From Candidatus Faecivicinus avistercoris (GTDB taxonomy: Bacteria > Bacillota > Clostridia > Christensenellales > Aristaeellaceae): a stretch of 52,396 nucleotides of DNA. The stretch is taken from assembly GCA_018716805.1 (NCBI GenBank), contig DVJL01000019.1, positions 1 to 52,396 of the forward strand, read 5' to 3'. Of this stretch, positions 14,316 to 22,323 are shown in pieces. Position 1 is the first letter of the stretch, and each line of letters starts with the position of its first letter. Position numbers and translations under genes: made by a program. The notes below the pieces were generated by a model. That model worked only from the letters and a program-made list of their open reading frames with translations. It was not told where the DNA came from and ran no database searches.

Positions 14316-15308
14316 ATGAGCAAGAGACCCGTCACCATTTGCAGCGGACAGTTCGGCGATTTGCCGCTGGACGTGCTCTGCGAGAAGATGCATGCGCTGG
14401 GCTATCAGGGCTTCGAGATCGCGACGCAGGCGCACGTCGACGTCTACAAGGTCGTCTCCGACGAGAAGTATCGCGAGGATTTCCTCGCCACCCTCGCCAA
14501 GCACGACATGATCATCGGCGCGCTGTCGGCGCACCTGGCCGGCCAGTGCGTCGGCGACAACTGGGACAAGCGGCTGGACAACTTCGCCCCCAACGCGATC
14601 GCCGGCCAGCCCGAGAAGATCCGCGAGTGGGCGATCGACTTCATGAAGACCACCGCCCGCGCCGCCCAGCTGCTGGGCGTCAAGGTCGTCACCTGCTTCC
14701 TCGGCTCCCCGATCTGGGCGATGTGGTACTCCTTCCCGCAGACCACGCCCGAGATGGTCGACGAGGGCTTCCGGAAGATCAAGGAGCTGTGGACGCCCAT
14801 CTTCGACGTCTATGATGAGTGCGGCGTGAAGCTCGCCCTCGAGGTGCATCCCACCGAGATCGCGTTCGACTACTGGTCCACCAAGCGCCTGCTCGAGACG
14901 ATCGACTACCGCCCGACGCTCGGCCTGAACTTCGACCCGAGCCATCTGCTCTGGCAGGGCGTCAACCCCGCCGTGTTCCTGCGCGATTTCGCCGACCGCA
15001 TCTACCACGTCCACATGAAGGACGTCAAGATCAACCGCGACGACCGCGCCGGCATCCTCGGCTCCCACATCGAGTTCGGCGACACCCGCCGCGGCTGGAA
15101 TTTCGTCTCCCTCGGCCACGGCGACGTCGATTTCGACGCCATCATCCGCGAGCTCAACCAGATGGGCTACCACGGCCCGCTCTGCGTCGAATGGGAGGAC
15201 TCCGGCATGGAGCGCATGTTCGGCGCCAAGGAAGCCTGCGATTTCACCCACAAGGTGAACTTCGAGCCCTCCGACGTCGCCTTCGACGCCGCGCTGAAGA
15301 GGGATTGA
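14316..15308 (+). CDS. Sugar phosphate isomerase/epimerase (xylose isomerase-like TIM barrel)
   Basis: This 330-residue TIM-barrel enzyme has the metal-binding pattern of the family: Glu in LEVHPTEIA, Asp/His in NFDPSHLLWQG, His in IYHVHMKDV and Glu in CVEWEDSGM. The N terminus VTICSGQFGDLPLD and GYQGFEI also fit. Such enzymes interconvert keto sugars or inosose derivatives with a divalent metal. The ATG has GGAG 7 bp upstream. It probably shares a transcript with the Gfo/Idh/MocA gene, and together they could oxidise and epimerise one substrate. Substrate not determinable. Confidence 0.87.
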   Translation: MSKRPVTICSGQFGDLPLDVLCEKMHALGYQGFEIATQAHVDVYKVVSDEKYREDFLATLAKHDMIIGALSAHLAGQCVGDNWDKRLDNFAPNAIAGQPEKIREWAIDFMKTTARAAQLLGVKVVTCFLGSPIWAMWYSFPQTTPEMVDEGFRKIKELWTPIFDVYDECGVKLALEVHPTEIAFDYWSTKRLLETIDYRPTLGLNFDPSHLLWQGVNPAVFLRDFADRIYHVHMKDVKINRDDRAGILGSHIEFGDTRRGWNFVSLGHGDVDFDAIIRELNQMGYHGPLCVEWEDSGMERMFGAKEACDFTHKVNFEPSDVAFDAALKRD

Positions 15309-15330
15309 GAATAGAAAGCGATGTTTTTGC

Positions 15331-15370
15331 GGGGGAGGGATTTCTTTTCGGAAAAAGAAATCCCTCCCCC
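15331..15370. terminator. Long hairpin after the isomerase gene
   Basis: GGGGGAGGGATTTCTTTT (15331-15348) pairs with AAAAAGAAATCCCTCCCCC (15352-15370). It is followed by GCGCC rather than T, so it acts with the next hairpin. Confidence 0.5.
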
Positions 15371-15372
15371 GC

Positions 15373-15413
15373 GCCCCCTCCAAAGAAAACCTTCTCTGGA
15401 GAGGGGCTTTTTG
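15373..15413 (+). terminator. Intrinsic terminator
   Basis: GCCCC-CTCCA pairs with TGGAG-A-GGGGC (one bulged A) and is followed by TTTTTG. It ends the oxidoreductase/isomerase operon. Confidence 0.7.
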
Positions 15414-15425
15414 TTTCTATTCGGG

Positions 15426-15456
15426 GTCCATCCCGCCGGACGGCGGCGGGATGGAC
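15426..15456. repeat. Perfect 12-bp inverted repeat
   Basis: GTCCATCCCGCC (15426-15437) pairs with GGCGGGATGGAC (15445-15456). It lies in the gap between the isomerase gene and the decayed methyltransferase. No function is evident. Confidence 0.45.
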
Positions 15457-15529
15457 TGCGGGATGGGGGAGGTTTTTTGGGAAAAAACGGGGGTTCGGGG
15501 GATTGTTCCGGAATCCGTGTGCGATGGGA

Positions 15530-15558
15530 TTGCGCTTCGGGGGATTGTGGGATACAAT
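15530..15558 (+). promoter_or_regulatory. Relic promoter of the decayed methyltransferase
   Basis: TTGCGC (15530-15535), 17-bp spacer, TACAAT (15553-15558), 36 bp before the ATG of the pseudogene. Confidence 0.45.
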
Positions 15559-15593
15559 GGGAAAAATTTCGAGGGAAGCGGCGGTGAGGACGA

Positions 15594-15755
15594 TGGATCG
15601 GTTGGACGTTCTGCGCGCGTTCTACGAGGGCTGCGGCGAGGACGGAAGGCTGCGGTCAAAGCACGGCAGGTTGAGTTTCTGACTACGATGCGCTACATCG
15701 AGCGATACCTTGCGCCGGGCGGCCGGGTGATCGAGATCGGCGCAGGCACCGGGCG
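15594..15755 (+). pseudogene. SAM-dependent methyltransferase remnant (frameshifted and truncated)
   Basis: The first frame reads MDRLDVLRAFYEGCGEDGRL..SKHG and then hits a stop. The next frame continues QVEFLTTMRYIERYL..GGRVIEIGAGTGR, ending in the glycine-rich SAM-binding motif I of class I methyltransferases. Restoring one C (GGC[C]AGG at about 15666) would rejoin the halves as SKHGQVEFLTTMRYIERYL, the family's usual N terminus. Right after GAGTGR the sequence passes into repeat-like GGGGAGTTTACA, so the remaining roughly 180 residues are gone. The promoter relic and start are intact, which suggests recent decay. A sequencing error could explain the frameshift but not the truncation. Confidence 0.75.
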
Positions 15756-15877
15756 GGGAGTTTACAACGCCGGGCGACGACGCGCGCATTGACGGCTGGA
15801 TGCACGGCGCGGGCACCGGGTGGGGGAGTTTACACCCACGTCCACCAGCTTGTCAAAAAGACTTTTTTGACAAGCTG
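15756..15877 (+). repeat. Modular palindromic repeat, copy B
   Basis: The sequence GGGGGAGTTTACACCC, linker GTCCACC and a hairpin (15846-15877) with arms CAGCTTGTC/GACAAGCTG around AAAAAG and TTTTTT repeat the order seen at 250-360. A partial extra copy of GGGGAGTTTACA lies at about 15756. It sits exactly where the methyltransferase remnant breaks off and directly beside the recA terminator hairpin. Confidence 0.6.
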
Positions 15878-15907
15878 AAGCGGCGCTTCATGGCTGAAGC
15901 GCCGCTT
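15878..15907 (-). terminator. recA terminator hairpin
   Basis: AAGCGGCGCTTCA (15878-15890) pairs perfectly with TGAAGCGCCGCTT (15895-15907), 15 bp beyond the recA stop. As after metQ, it abuts the CAGCTTGTCAAAAAAG repeat module instead of a plain T-run. Confidence 0.65.
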
Positions 15908-15922
15908 GTCAGTTGACGGAGA

Positions 15923-17047
15923 TCAGATTTCAAACTCGTCGTCGAGCGATTCGTCCTCGTCGCCGGCCTCGTCGGGATCGCCGGCGGCCATGTCCATCGG
16001 GATTTCGTTGGGGTTGGCGGTGAATTCGGTGCGCAGCTTCTGCTCGATCTCCTCGAACATCTCGGGATGTTCCTTGAGGTACTTGCGCGCGTTGTCGCGG
16101 CCCTGGCCGATGCGCTCGCCCTCGTAGGAATAGAACGCGCCGGACTTCTTAATCATGTCGTGCTCCACCGCGAGGTCGAGCAGCTCGCCCTCGCGGGAGA
16201 TGCCCTCGCCATAGAGCATGTCCACCACGCATGTGCGGAACGGCGGCGCGACCTTGTTCTTGACGATCTTGATCTTCGTGCGGTTGCCGATGATCTCCGT
16301 GCCGTTCTTGATCGGCTCGCCCTTGCGGATGTCCAGCCGGACGGAGGCGTAGAACTTCAGCGCCTTGCCGCCGGTGGTCGTCTCGGGGTTGCCGTAGACG
16401 ACGCCGACCTTTTCGCGCAGCTGGTTGATGAAGATCGCGATGGCGTTCGTCTTGGCGATCACACCCGCCAGCTTGCGCAGCGCCTGCGACATCAGCCGCG
16501 CCTGAAGGCCGACGTGGCTGTCGCCCATGTCGCCCTCGATTTCGGCCTTTGGCACCAGCGCGGCGACCGAGTCGATGACGACCACGTCGATCGCGCCCGA
16601 GCGCACCAGCGCCTCGCAGATGTCCAGCGCCTGCTCGCCGTTGTCCGGCTGGGAGACGTACAATTCGTTGATGTCCACGCCCAGCTTCTGCGCGTAGACC
16701 GGATCCAGCGCGTGCTCGGCGTCGATGAACGCCGCCGTGCCGCCCAGCTTCTGCGCCTCCGCGATGCAGTGCAGCGCGAAGGTCGTCTTGCCGGACGATT
16801 CCGGCCCGTAGATCTCCACAATGCGGCCGCGCGGCAGGCCGCCCACGCCCAGCGCGAAGTCCAGATGCAGGCAGCCCGTCGGGATGACCTCCACCTGCAG
16901 GTGGTTCGCCGAGTCACCCAGCTTCATCACAGACCCCTTGCCGAAGTCCTTTTCAATCTTTCCAAGCGCCACTTCCAGCGCCTTTTTCCGGTCGTCGCCG
17001 AATTTCTGGGTCGCAACCGGCTTCTTGTCCGCCTTTTTGTCTGCCAT
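15923..17047 (-). CDS. recA: Recombinase RecA
   Basis: This 374-residue protein polymerises on single-stranded DNA, catalyses strand exchange and triggers LexA self-cleavage. Visible motifs are Walker [10 protein letters not shown], the catalytic region [10 protein letters not shown], Walker [13 protein letters not shown], loop 1 [24 protein letters not shown] (residues split here), the [28 protein letters not shown] region of loop 2, and an acidic C-terminal tail. Length is slightly above the typical 350 because of a lysine-rich N terminus and a longer acidic tail. RBS GGAGG precedes the ATG. An SOS box and an extended -10 lie upstream. Confidence 0.98.
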   Translation of the reverse strand: MADKKADKKPVATQKFGDDRKKALEVALGKIEKDFGKGSVMKLGDSANHLQVEVIPTGCLHLDFALGVGGLPRGRIVEIYGPESSGKTTFALHCIAEAQKLGGTAAFIDAEHALDPVYAQKLGVDINELYVSQPDNGEQALDICEALVRSGAIDVVVIDSVAALVPKAEIEGDMGDSHVGLQARLMSQALRKLAGVIAKTNAIAIFINQLREKVGVVYGNPETTTGGKALKFYASVRLDIRKGEPIKNGTEIIGNRTKIKIVKNKVAPPFRTCVVDMLYGEGISREGELLDLAVEHDMIKKSGAFYSYEGERIGQGRDNARKYLKEHPEMFEEIEQKLRTEFTANPNEIPMDMAAGDPDEAGDEDESLDDEFEI

Positions 17048-17078
17048 CGCTGTTGCCCTCCGTCGTTTTCTGGCTTCT

Positions 17079-17122
17079 ATTATAGCACAGCTCGGATGCT
17101 TTGGCTATCGAACATATGTTTA
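17079..17122 (-). promoter_or_regulatory. recA promoter with LexA (SOS) box
   Basis: On the minus strand an extended -10, TGC-TATAAT, sits at 17087-17079. The SOS box CGAACATATGTTTA (17109-17122, read on the plus strand) matches 13 of 14 positions of the Bacillota consensus CGAACRNRYGTTYG. The box lies just upstream of a poor -35, TAGCCA, so LexA would block RNA polymerase. Its last bases are the stop codon of the riboflavin kinase gene. Confidence 0.8.
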
Positions 17123-17527
17123 ATTTTTGTTCTGCCCCTCGGCCCGGCCGCCCTGAGCGGCAAACCAGCCGCGCGTGGCCGCGAGGTCCGTGGTGAGCTG
17201 CGCCTTCAGCGCGTCGACGGAGGGAAAGCGCCGTTCGGGGCGGAGGAACTTGAGATAGGTCACCTCGGCGCGCAGGCCGTAGATGTCGTCCGCGAAGTCG
17301 AGGATGTGCGCTTCGATGGTGCTGGGGCCGTCGGGCAGCGTCGGGTGCCGCCCCTGATTGACCATGCAGGGCATCGGCATTGCGTAGCCCTCCACGCGGA
17401 TCGTCGCGACATACACGCCGTTTTCCGCTCGCGACGGCGCGTCGGGGCGGACGTTGGCCGTCGGGAAGCCCATCGTCCGCCCGAGGTGCTTGCCGTGGAC
17501 GATCACGCCGCAGATCTGCGTCCTCAT
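17120..17527 (-). CDS. Stand-alone riboflavin kinase (flavokinase domain of RibF)
   Basis: This 135-residue protein corresponds to the C-terminal half of bacterial RibF. It has GVIVHGKHLGRTMGFPTANV (the nucleotide/flavin-binding start with the PTAN motif), NGVYVATI, NQGRHPTLPDGPSTIEAHILDF (catalytic-type Glu), and LKFLRPERRFPSVDALKAQL. It would phosphorylate riboflavin to FMN. The N-terminal FAD-synthetase (adenylyltransferase) half is missing, and the upstream esterase gene leaves no room for it. It lies 5 bp after the esterase on the same strand, with a weak RBS, and ends inside the recA SOS box. Confidence 0.82.
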   Translation of the reverse strand: MRTQICGVIVHGKHLGRTMGFPTANVRPDAPSRAENGVYVATIRVEGYAMPMPCMVNQGRHPTLPDGPSTIEAHILDFADDIYGLRAEVTYLKFLRPERRFPSVDALKAQLTTDLAATRGWFAAQGGRAEGQNKN

Positions 17528-17532
17528 CGCGG

Positions 17533-18324
17533 TCAGCAGTAGTGCTCGCGCGGGTTCAATCCGGCGTAGCGCAGGAAATCGCAGATGTGGGCGTCCCAGA
17601 ACGACCAGTTGTGGCTGCCGGGGTGCTCCGTATACTGGAAGTCAAACGGATTGCCCTCGAATGACGAGAAGAAGTCGCGCGCCTCGCGGGCGTTGTCCAG
17701 CAGGATCGGGTCGGAGGAACCGCAGGTGATGAAGATGCGCGGGATGTTCTTGCCGGAGCGGACGATTGCGCGCGCCTTCTCGGCGGTCTCGACGTCCTCC
17801 TCGTCCAGCCCGGTCTCGCCGAAGGTCAGGGATTGCAGCGTGATGCCGCGGTCGTCCGGGCGGGAGATGTAGCCGCGGTAGCTGGTGTAGCCCGAGGACA
17901 GGCTGCCGATGGCGCCGTACTGCTCCGGCCGCGAGAGGCCGATCTTCAGCGCGCCGTAGCCGCCCATTGAGGCGCCGCAGATGAACGTGTCCTCGCGGCG
18001 GCTGCTCAGCGGGAAGAAGCTGCGCATGAGGCCGGGCAGCTCGTCGGCGATGTAGGTGAAGAACTTGCCGCCGTGCACCATGTCCGCGTAGCTGCTCAGC
18101 TGCGCGTCCGGCATGACGACCGCCACGCCGTGGTTGAGGGCGTAGCGCTCGATGCAGGTCATGCGCTGCCACGTCGAGTGGCTCTTGGTCAGGTTGTGCA
18201 AAAGGTACATCACCGGGAATTCGCGCGCGGGCGCGTCCGCGTCCGTCTGCTGCGGCAGGATGACGTCGCACGAGGTGCACATACCCAGCACCGTCGAGAA
18301 AAAGCCGATGCGAATCAGCGCCAT
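17533..18324 (-). CDS. Esterase D / tributyrin-esterase family protein (copy 2)
   Basis: This 263-residue alpha/beta hydrolase starts MALIRIGFFSTVLGM and has VMYLLHNLTKSHSTWQ, the nucleophile elbow GASMGGYGALK, a catalytic-type Asp in CGSSDPILLD and His in EHPGSHNWSFW. These match the S-formylglutathione hydrolase/acetyl esterase (EstA) group of low-GC bacteria. No signal peptide, so cytoplasmic. It starts 1 bp after the stop of its paralogue on the same strand. Where most members have HG after YLL, this copy has HN, altering the residue next to the oxyanion hole. The natural substrate is unknown. Confidence 0.88.
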   Translation of the reverse strand: MALIRIGFFSTVLGMCTSCDVILPQQTDADAPAREFPVMYLLHNLTKSHSTWQRMTCIERYALNHGVAVVMPDAQLSSYADMVHGGKFFTYIADELPGLMRSFFPLSSRREDTFICGASMGGYGALKIGLSRPEQYGAIGSLSSGYTSYRGYISRPDDRGITLQSLTFGETGLDEEDVETAEKARAIVRSGKNIPRIFITCGSSDPILLDNAREARDFFSSFEGNPFDFQYTEHPGSHNWSFWDAHICDFLRYAGLNPREHYC

Positions 18325-18325
18325 G

Positions 18326-19111
18326 TCATTCGCCCTCCTTTCCGGGGACCAGCCAGTCGAGCACGGTCTGGATCTTCGCGTCCCAGTACTTCCACTGATG
18401 GTCGCCGGGCGATTCCTCGTAGACGAGGTTGTAGCCCAGCGCGCGCAGGTGGTCGCGCATCCGAACGTTCTGATCGTAGAGGAAGTCCTCCGTGCCGCAC
18501 CACATGTAGACGTCCGGGCGGATGGGCGAGTCCTTCAGCGCCTCCGCCGCGGCGAACAGGTCGTTGAACGAACCGGCGTTTTGCTCGGGCGGGCCGAACA
18601 CATCGCGCCAGAAGGGATTTTCCGGCTCCCTCAGCGCGACGGCGACCGGATCCAGTCCGCCGGACAGCGACGCCACGCGCGAAAAGGTCTCCGGCGCGCG
18701 CAGGCCGAACTTCAGCGCGCCGTAGCCGCCCATCGAAAGTCCCGCGGCGAAGGTGTCCTCGCGGCGGTGGGACATGCGCGGGAACATCTGGCGGCAGATC
18801 TTCGGCAGTTCGACCGCGGCGAAGGAGAAGTATTTCAGGCCGCGGTACATGTCCGTGTACCAGCCCAGATGCGTCGTCGGCATGACCACGGCGATGCCCT
18901 TGTCCGCCGCATAGCGCTCGATGGACGTGCGGCGCTGCCAGATGGTGTGGTCGTCGCTCATGCCGTGCAGCAGGTAGAGCGTCTGCCAGTCGCCGCCGTC
19001 GTCGCGCGCCTCCATGCCGATCTGGCCGCGGGTGGCTTCCGGGAGAATCACATCCATCTGCATCTCCATGCCGAGGACGTGGGAAAAGAAATCGACGTGC
19101 AAAAGTGCCAA
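18326..19111 (-). CDS. Esterase D / tributyrin-esterase family protein (copy 1)
   Basis: This 261-residue paralogue of the following gene has MALLHVDFFSHVLGM, TLYLLHGMSDDHTIWQ (oxyanion region), nucleophile elbow GLSMGGYGALKFG, Asp in CGTEDFLYDQ and His in ESPGDHQWKYWD. The start is TTG at 19111 with AAGGA 9 bp upstream; no ATG is better placed. It is first of esterase-esterase-riboflavin kinase, a tight transcript with 1-bp and 5-bp gaps. Family members deacetylate sugars or short acyl esters. Confidence 0.88.
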   Translation of the reverse strand: MALLHVDFFSHVLGMEMQMDVILPEATRGQIGMEARDDGGDWQTLYLLHGMSDDHTIWQRRTSIERYAADKGIAVVMPTTHLGWYTDMYRGLKYFSFAAVELPKICRQMFPRMSHRREDTFAAGLSMGGYGALKFGLRAPETFSRVASLSGGLDPVAVALREPENPFWRDVFGPPEQNAGSFNDLFAAAEALKDSPIRPDVYMWCGTEDFLYDQNVRMRDHLRALGYNLVYEESPGDHQWKYWDAKIQTVLDWLVPGKEGE

Positions 19112-19144
19112 GGAATCACATCCTTCAATATGTACTCTTCATCT

Positions 19145-19172
19145 ATTATACCCGAATTCCCGGACTTTGCAA
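19145..19172 (-). promoter_or_regulatory. Promoter of the esterase operon
   Basis: On the minus strand TTGCAA and a perfect TATAAT are separated by 16 bp, 34 bp upstream of the TTG start. Confidence 0.65.
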
Positions 19173-19194
19173 CAGGCCGGATGGGGCGCAAGGG

Positions 19195-19223
19195 TTGAAA
19201 CGGGGCGCGGCATATGGTAAAAT
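19195..19223 (+). promoter_or_regulatory. Promoter of the secreted protein gene
   Basis: TTGAAA (19195-19200), 17-bp spacer, TAAAAT (19218-19223), 49 bp before the ATG. Confidence 0.55.
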
Positions 19224-19271
19224 ATTCTGTGATCGCGGCGCAGCCGCGAAAAATGGCAAGGGGGAATCGGG

Positions 19272-20141
19272 ATGAATGGACTTTTGAAGCGGGGATGCGC
19301 GGCGCTGCTGTGCGCGCTGCTGGCCGGCACGCCGGCGCTGGCGGAGACGGACGGCTTTTTCAGCGAGGCCGGGATGTTCGAATACCTCAGCGCGCCCACC
19401 GCGTTGCCGCTGAAGGCCGATGAGGTCGCGCCGAGCGACGGCTGGATCGGCACGTTCTACGCGCCCGGCGTCGGGCTGGAGCTGCGCATCTACGAAAATG
19501 AGGTCACCGAGGGCGCGTACCTCGCCGACCTGTACAACTACAACATCACCTCGGCGAGCGCGGCCATGGCGCTCGGCGTGGTGCTCTGGGACGAGGGCGG
19601 CACGCTGCGCGAGGCCGAGGACCGGTTTGTGCTCAGCGGGCTGAGCGGCGGCAGCTTTCAGATGACGCTGTCCGAGGACTATCTGGCCGGCGAGGCGGAA
19701 TCTCCTAACGGCGTTTCGGTCTACGGCGGCGGCACGACCGTCGCGATGACCGACGCGTCGGTTCTGCTGGCCGGCGCCGGCGAGGACGAGTGGGGCGGCG
19801 CATACTACTACGACGTCATGCAGTACATCGGTGAGACGCAGGTCTACGACGACCTGACGGTCTTTCTCTCGCTGGTGCAGCTCTACGGCACGGACGACTA
19901 CTACCTCGTTCAGCAGCGCGTGCACTACGGTCAGGAGATGGAGGACTTCATGGTGTTTGAATTCCTGACCGAATCGGACGGCGCGCTCATTCATGAATAC
20001 GGCGTGAGCATCGTCACCGGGGAGGAATACACCGTCCACTACACGCCGGACGCCGATGGCAACCTGACCAGCGACGCCGGCAGCGACGGCATTCCCACGC
20101 AGTACATCCGCTGTTCCACCAAGCCGATGTGGCGGGAATAG
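19272..20141 (+). CDS. Secreted protein of unknown function
   Basis: This 289-residue protein has a clear signal peptide (CAALLCALLAGTPALA|ETDGFF). The mature protein is acidic and rich in Tyr, Gly and beta-prone residues, with runs such as GAYYYDVMQYIG and GTDDYYLVQQRVHYGQ, suggesting an extracellular beta-sheet domain. No catalytic motif, lipobox or cell-wall anchor is visible. RBS GGGGGAATC precedes the ATG. It is monocistronic between its own promoter and a strong terminator. I do not recognise the family. Confidence 0.75.
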   Translation: MNGLLKRGCAALLCALLAGTPALAETDGFFSEAGMFEYLSAPTALPLKADEVAPSDGWIGTFYAPGVGLELRIYENEVTEGAYLADLYNYNITSASAAMALGVVLWDEGGTLREAEDRFVLSGLSGGSFQMTLSEDYLAGEAESPNGVSVYGGGTTVAMTDASVLLAGAGEDEWGGAYYYDVMQYIGETQVYDDLTVFLSLVQLYGTDDYYLVQQRVHYGQEMEDFMVFEFLTESDGALIHEYGVSIVTGEEYTVHYTPDADGNLTSDAGSDGIPTQYIRCSTKPMWRE

Positions 20142-20155
20142 CGGCTTTCCTCCTC

Positions 20156-20194
20156 AAACCGATCCGCCAACTGTGACGGCGGATCGGTTTTTTT
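20156..20194 (+). terminator. Intrinsic terminator
   Basis: AAACCGATCCGCC (20156-20168) pairs perfectly with GGCGGATCGGTTT (20178-20190), continuing into TTTTG. It ends the secreted-protein gene. Confidence 0.88.
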
Positions 20195-20311
20195 GTGCAT
20201 AAATTGCGAATTGCGTCCCAATTCTTTGCGATTCATGTTATACTGAAGCCGATGGTGGGAGGGTCTGCCCGTTTGGAGCATTACAAAAGGACATACAGGA
20301 GGATCGAAACC

Positions 20312-21832
20312 ATGACGATGAATAAGAACACCCCCGAAAAGCGGCCACAGATGCGCCGGAAGCGCAGGCGCAGCTACGGCGTGCCGACGGCGCTGGCCGC
20401 GGGGCTGATCGCGCTGGCGCTGTTCTTCGGCGGGCTGCTCGGATTTTTGATATCGAACCAGACGAACGGCTACCGCAGCCAGCTCGAAACGGCGCAGGCG
20501 CGCATCGCCGAGCTGGAGGGTCAGCTTGGAACCACTTCGGTGGATACCGGCTCCGATGCCGGGTCTGACTGGAATTTTGAGACGGGCGCGGTTGATTCCT
20601 TCGCTGACTTCGGCGATCTGGCCGATGCGACCGCGTCCACGGACGGCGAATCGTTCTGGAACAGCGCCAACCAGCTCGAGGGAATGCTGACGGATACCGG
20701 CGAGTCGGTGGTCGTCGCGGAATTTGAGGGCGGCGAAGTCACCAGCGACGAGGTCATTGAGCCGTACAACTCCCGCATTGCGACGATTGCGTTCGGCTTC
20801 GGCGACGATTCTGAGAGCACCGAGGAGACGCTTCAGGCCGTGCTCGAGGAACTGGTGGAGGAGAAGGTCACCTATCAGCACGCTGAGGAGCTCGGCCTGA
20901 CCGAGCTGACCGACGAGGACATCGCCGCCGTCACCGCCACCGCGCAGGAGCTGTACGACCAGCAGAAGAACTTCAACGCCGCTTCCGTCGATACCTCCGG
21001 CATGACCGCCGAGGAGGCCGACGCCGCCGTAGAGGCGTACATGACCCAGCTGGGCATTACGCTCGAAAGCCTGATCGAAACCGAAGAGGCCGATTACTGG
21101 CGCGAAAAGCTGTTCGGCGCCACCGTCGAATCCGTGACCGCCACGGACGAGGAGATTCAGGCGGAGTACGACGCACTGCTCGCCGACCAGACCGAGCGCT
21201 TTGGCCAGTCGAGCGCCGAATATGAATTCGCCGTCAGCAGCGGCGAGACCATCGTCTACAACCTCGAGGGCTACCGCCGCGTCAAGCAGATCCTGCTGAC
21301 CTTTGACGACACCGACACCGCCGCCCAGGCGCAGGAGCTGACCAACCAGATCGCAGAGCTGAACGCCGAGACGAATTTCGACCAGATCACCGCGCTTCAG
21401 GAGCAGCTCGACGCGCTCTATACCGATCTGGATGCCGAGGCCGAGGCCATCATCGAGCAGATCAATTCCGGCGCCGATTTCGAGACGCTGATGGCGCAGT
21501 ACAACGAGGACAGCGGCGCGAACTATGAGCCGGTGCGCACGCAGGGCTACTATGTCTCCGCGAATACGACGCAGTATGCGTCTGACTTCGTCGAGGCGAG
21601 CATGATGCTTGAACAGCCCGGCCAGGTTTCCACGCCGATCCACACCGTCGATGGCGTGCACATCATCCTGTACGTCGCCGACGTCACGCCCGGAGAGGTG
21701 TCGCTCGAGGATGCGCGCGAGGCCGTCACCGAGGATGTGCTCGAGGAAAAGCGGCAGACCTACTACGACGAACAGGTCGCGCAGTGGGTTGCCGATGCAA
21801 ATCCGCAATACTATCCCGATCGGATGCAGTGA
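20312..21832 (+). CDS. Membrane-anchored parvulin-type (PpiC) peptidyl-prolyl isomerase, SurA/PrsA-like
   Basis: This 506-residue protein has a basic N terminus (RRKRRRS), one membrane span (about residues 27-48) and a short coiled coil (about 52-70). A Ser/Asp-rich linker follows, then a SurA-type helical N-terminal region and a C-terminal rotamase domain recognisable at YRRVKQILLTF and GADFETLMAQYNEDSG..TQGYYV through VDGVHIILYVAD. It likely folds exported proteins at the outer face of the membrane. The start has AGGAGG 9 bp upstream. Unlike PrsA it lacks a lipobox and uses a signal anchor. Flanked by terminators, it is monocistronic. Confidence 0.85.
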   Translation: MTMNKNTPEKRPQMRRKRRRSYGVPTALAAGLIALALFFGGLLGFLISNQTNGYRSQLETAQARIAELEGQLGTTSVDTGSDAGSDWNFETGAVDSFADFGDLADATASTDGESFWNSANQLEGMLTDTGESVVVAEFEGGEVTSDEVIEPYNSRIATIAFGFGDDSESTEETLQAVLEELVEEKVTYQHAEELGLTELTDEDIAAVTATAQELYDQQKNFNAASVDTSGMTAEEADAAVEAYMTQLGITLESLIETEEADYWREKLFGATVESVTATDEEIQAEYDALLADQTERFGQSSAEYEFAVSSGETIVYNLEGYRRVKQILLTFDDTDTAAQAQELTNQIAELNAETNFDQITALQEQLDALYTDLDAEAEAIIEQINSGADFETLMAQYNEDSGANYEPVRTQGYYVSANTTQYASDFVEASMMLEQPGQVSTPIHTVDGVHIILYVADVTPGEVSLEDAREAVTEDVLEEKRQTYYDEQVAQWVADANPQYYPDRMQ

Positions 21833-21844
21833 TCCCGCTGAGGC

Positions 21845-21890
21845 ATGGGACGGAGCCGCCGGCAATTCCGGCGCGCTCCGTCCCATTTCT
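21845..21890 (+). terminator. Intrinsic terminator after the parvulin gene
   Basis: ATGGGACGGAGC (21845-21856) pairs with GCTCCGTCCCAT (21875-21886), with an inner CGCCGG/CCGGCG stem, followed by TTCTG. Confidence 0.75.
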
Positions 21891-21984
21891 GCACGGGGAC
21901 GCCGGGCGGCGCAGGTTCGCGCCGCGCGAGTGCAGGCAGGCGGGCAAAATGTGCGCTGCTGGACACAAAATTGTTGTGATGTTG

Positions 21985-22323
21985 CCGGGCAAAGCCGCCC
22001 GGCAGCGCTTATTTGCCGGCAATTCCCGCGGCGGCGCTTGCAAATGCGCGCGGTTTGATGTAAACTTAGAGAATGCAAAATGAGTAGGACTTGGGATGAA
22101 TGGACTGCGTTCCTGCAATCTCTCCGCGTGGGTGAAGCAGGGGCCGTCCGTTTCGGCAGATGCGGGGCGCATGACCTGTCTTTACATTGAGGAGTGAGAT
22201 CCATATGACGGCAGCGACATTGGTTCGGAGCCGGTCCGGCGGCGTTTCCCGGCCCGGAGCCGGGCACCGTGCGGGCAGGAACCGGGCGCGCGCTGCCGGC
22301 GGGCGTGCGGGAGGATGGAGCGC
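21985..22323 (+). promoter_or_regulatory. Long GC-rich leader of the NusG-paralogue gene
   Basis: This 490-bp gap holds a TGCCGGGC/GCCCGGCA hairpin (about 21985-22005). A possible promoter follows: TTGCAA at 22038-22043, 17 bp, TAAACT at 22061-22066. The leader is about 250 nt, with strongly self-complementary GC tracts such as CCCGGCCCGGAGCCGGG near 22250. Specialised NusG paralogues of the LoaP type recognise RNA hairpins in leaders, so autoregulation is conceivable. This is inference. Confidence 0.35.

Noticed and set aside
22082-22195. A 37-codon ORF in the NusG-paralogue leader
   Set aside because: It has no RBS and no recognisable features; the GC-rich leader makes chance frames common.
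20039-22267. A 742-codon open frame on the minus strand opposite the parvulin gene
   Set aside because: Composition is His/Arg/Gly/Leu shadow type, it crosses two plus-strand terminators, and the plus strand holds a well-supported PpiC protein.
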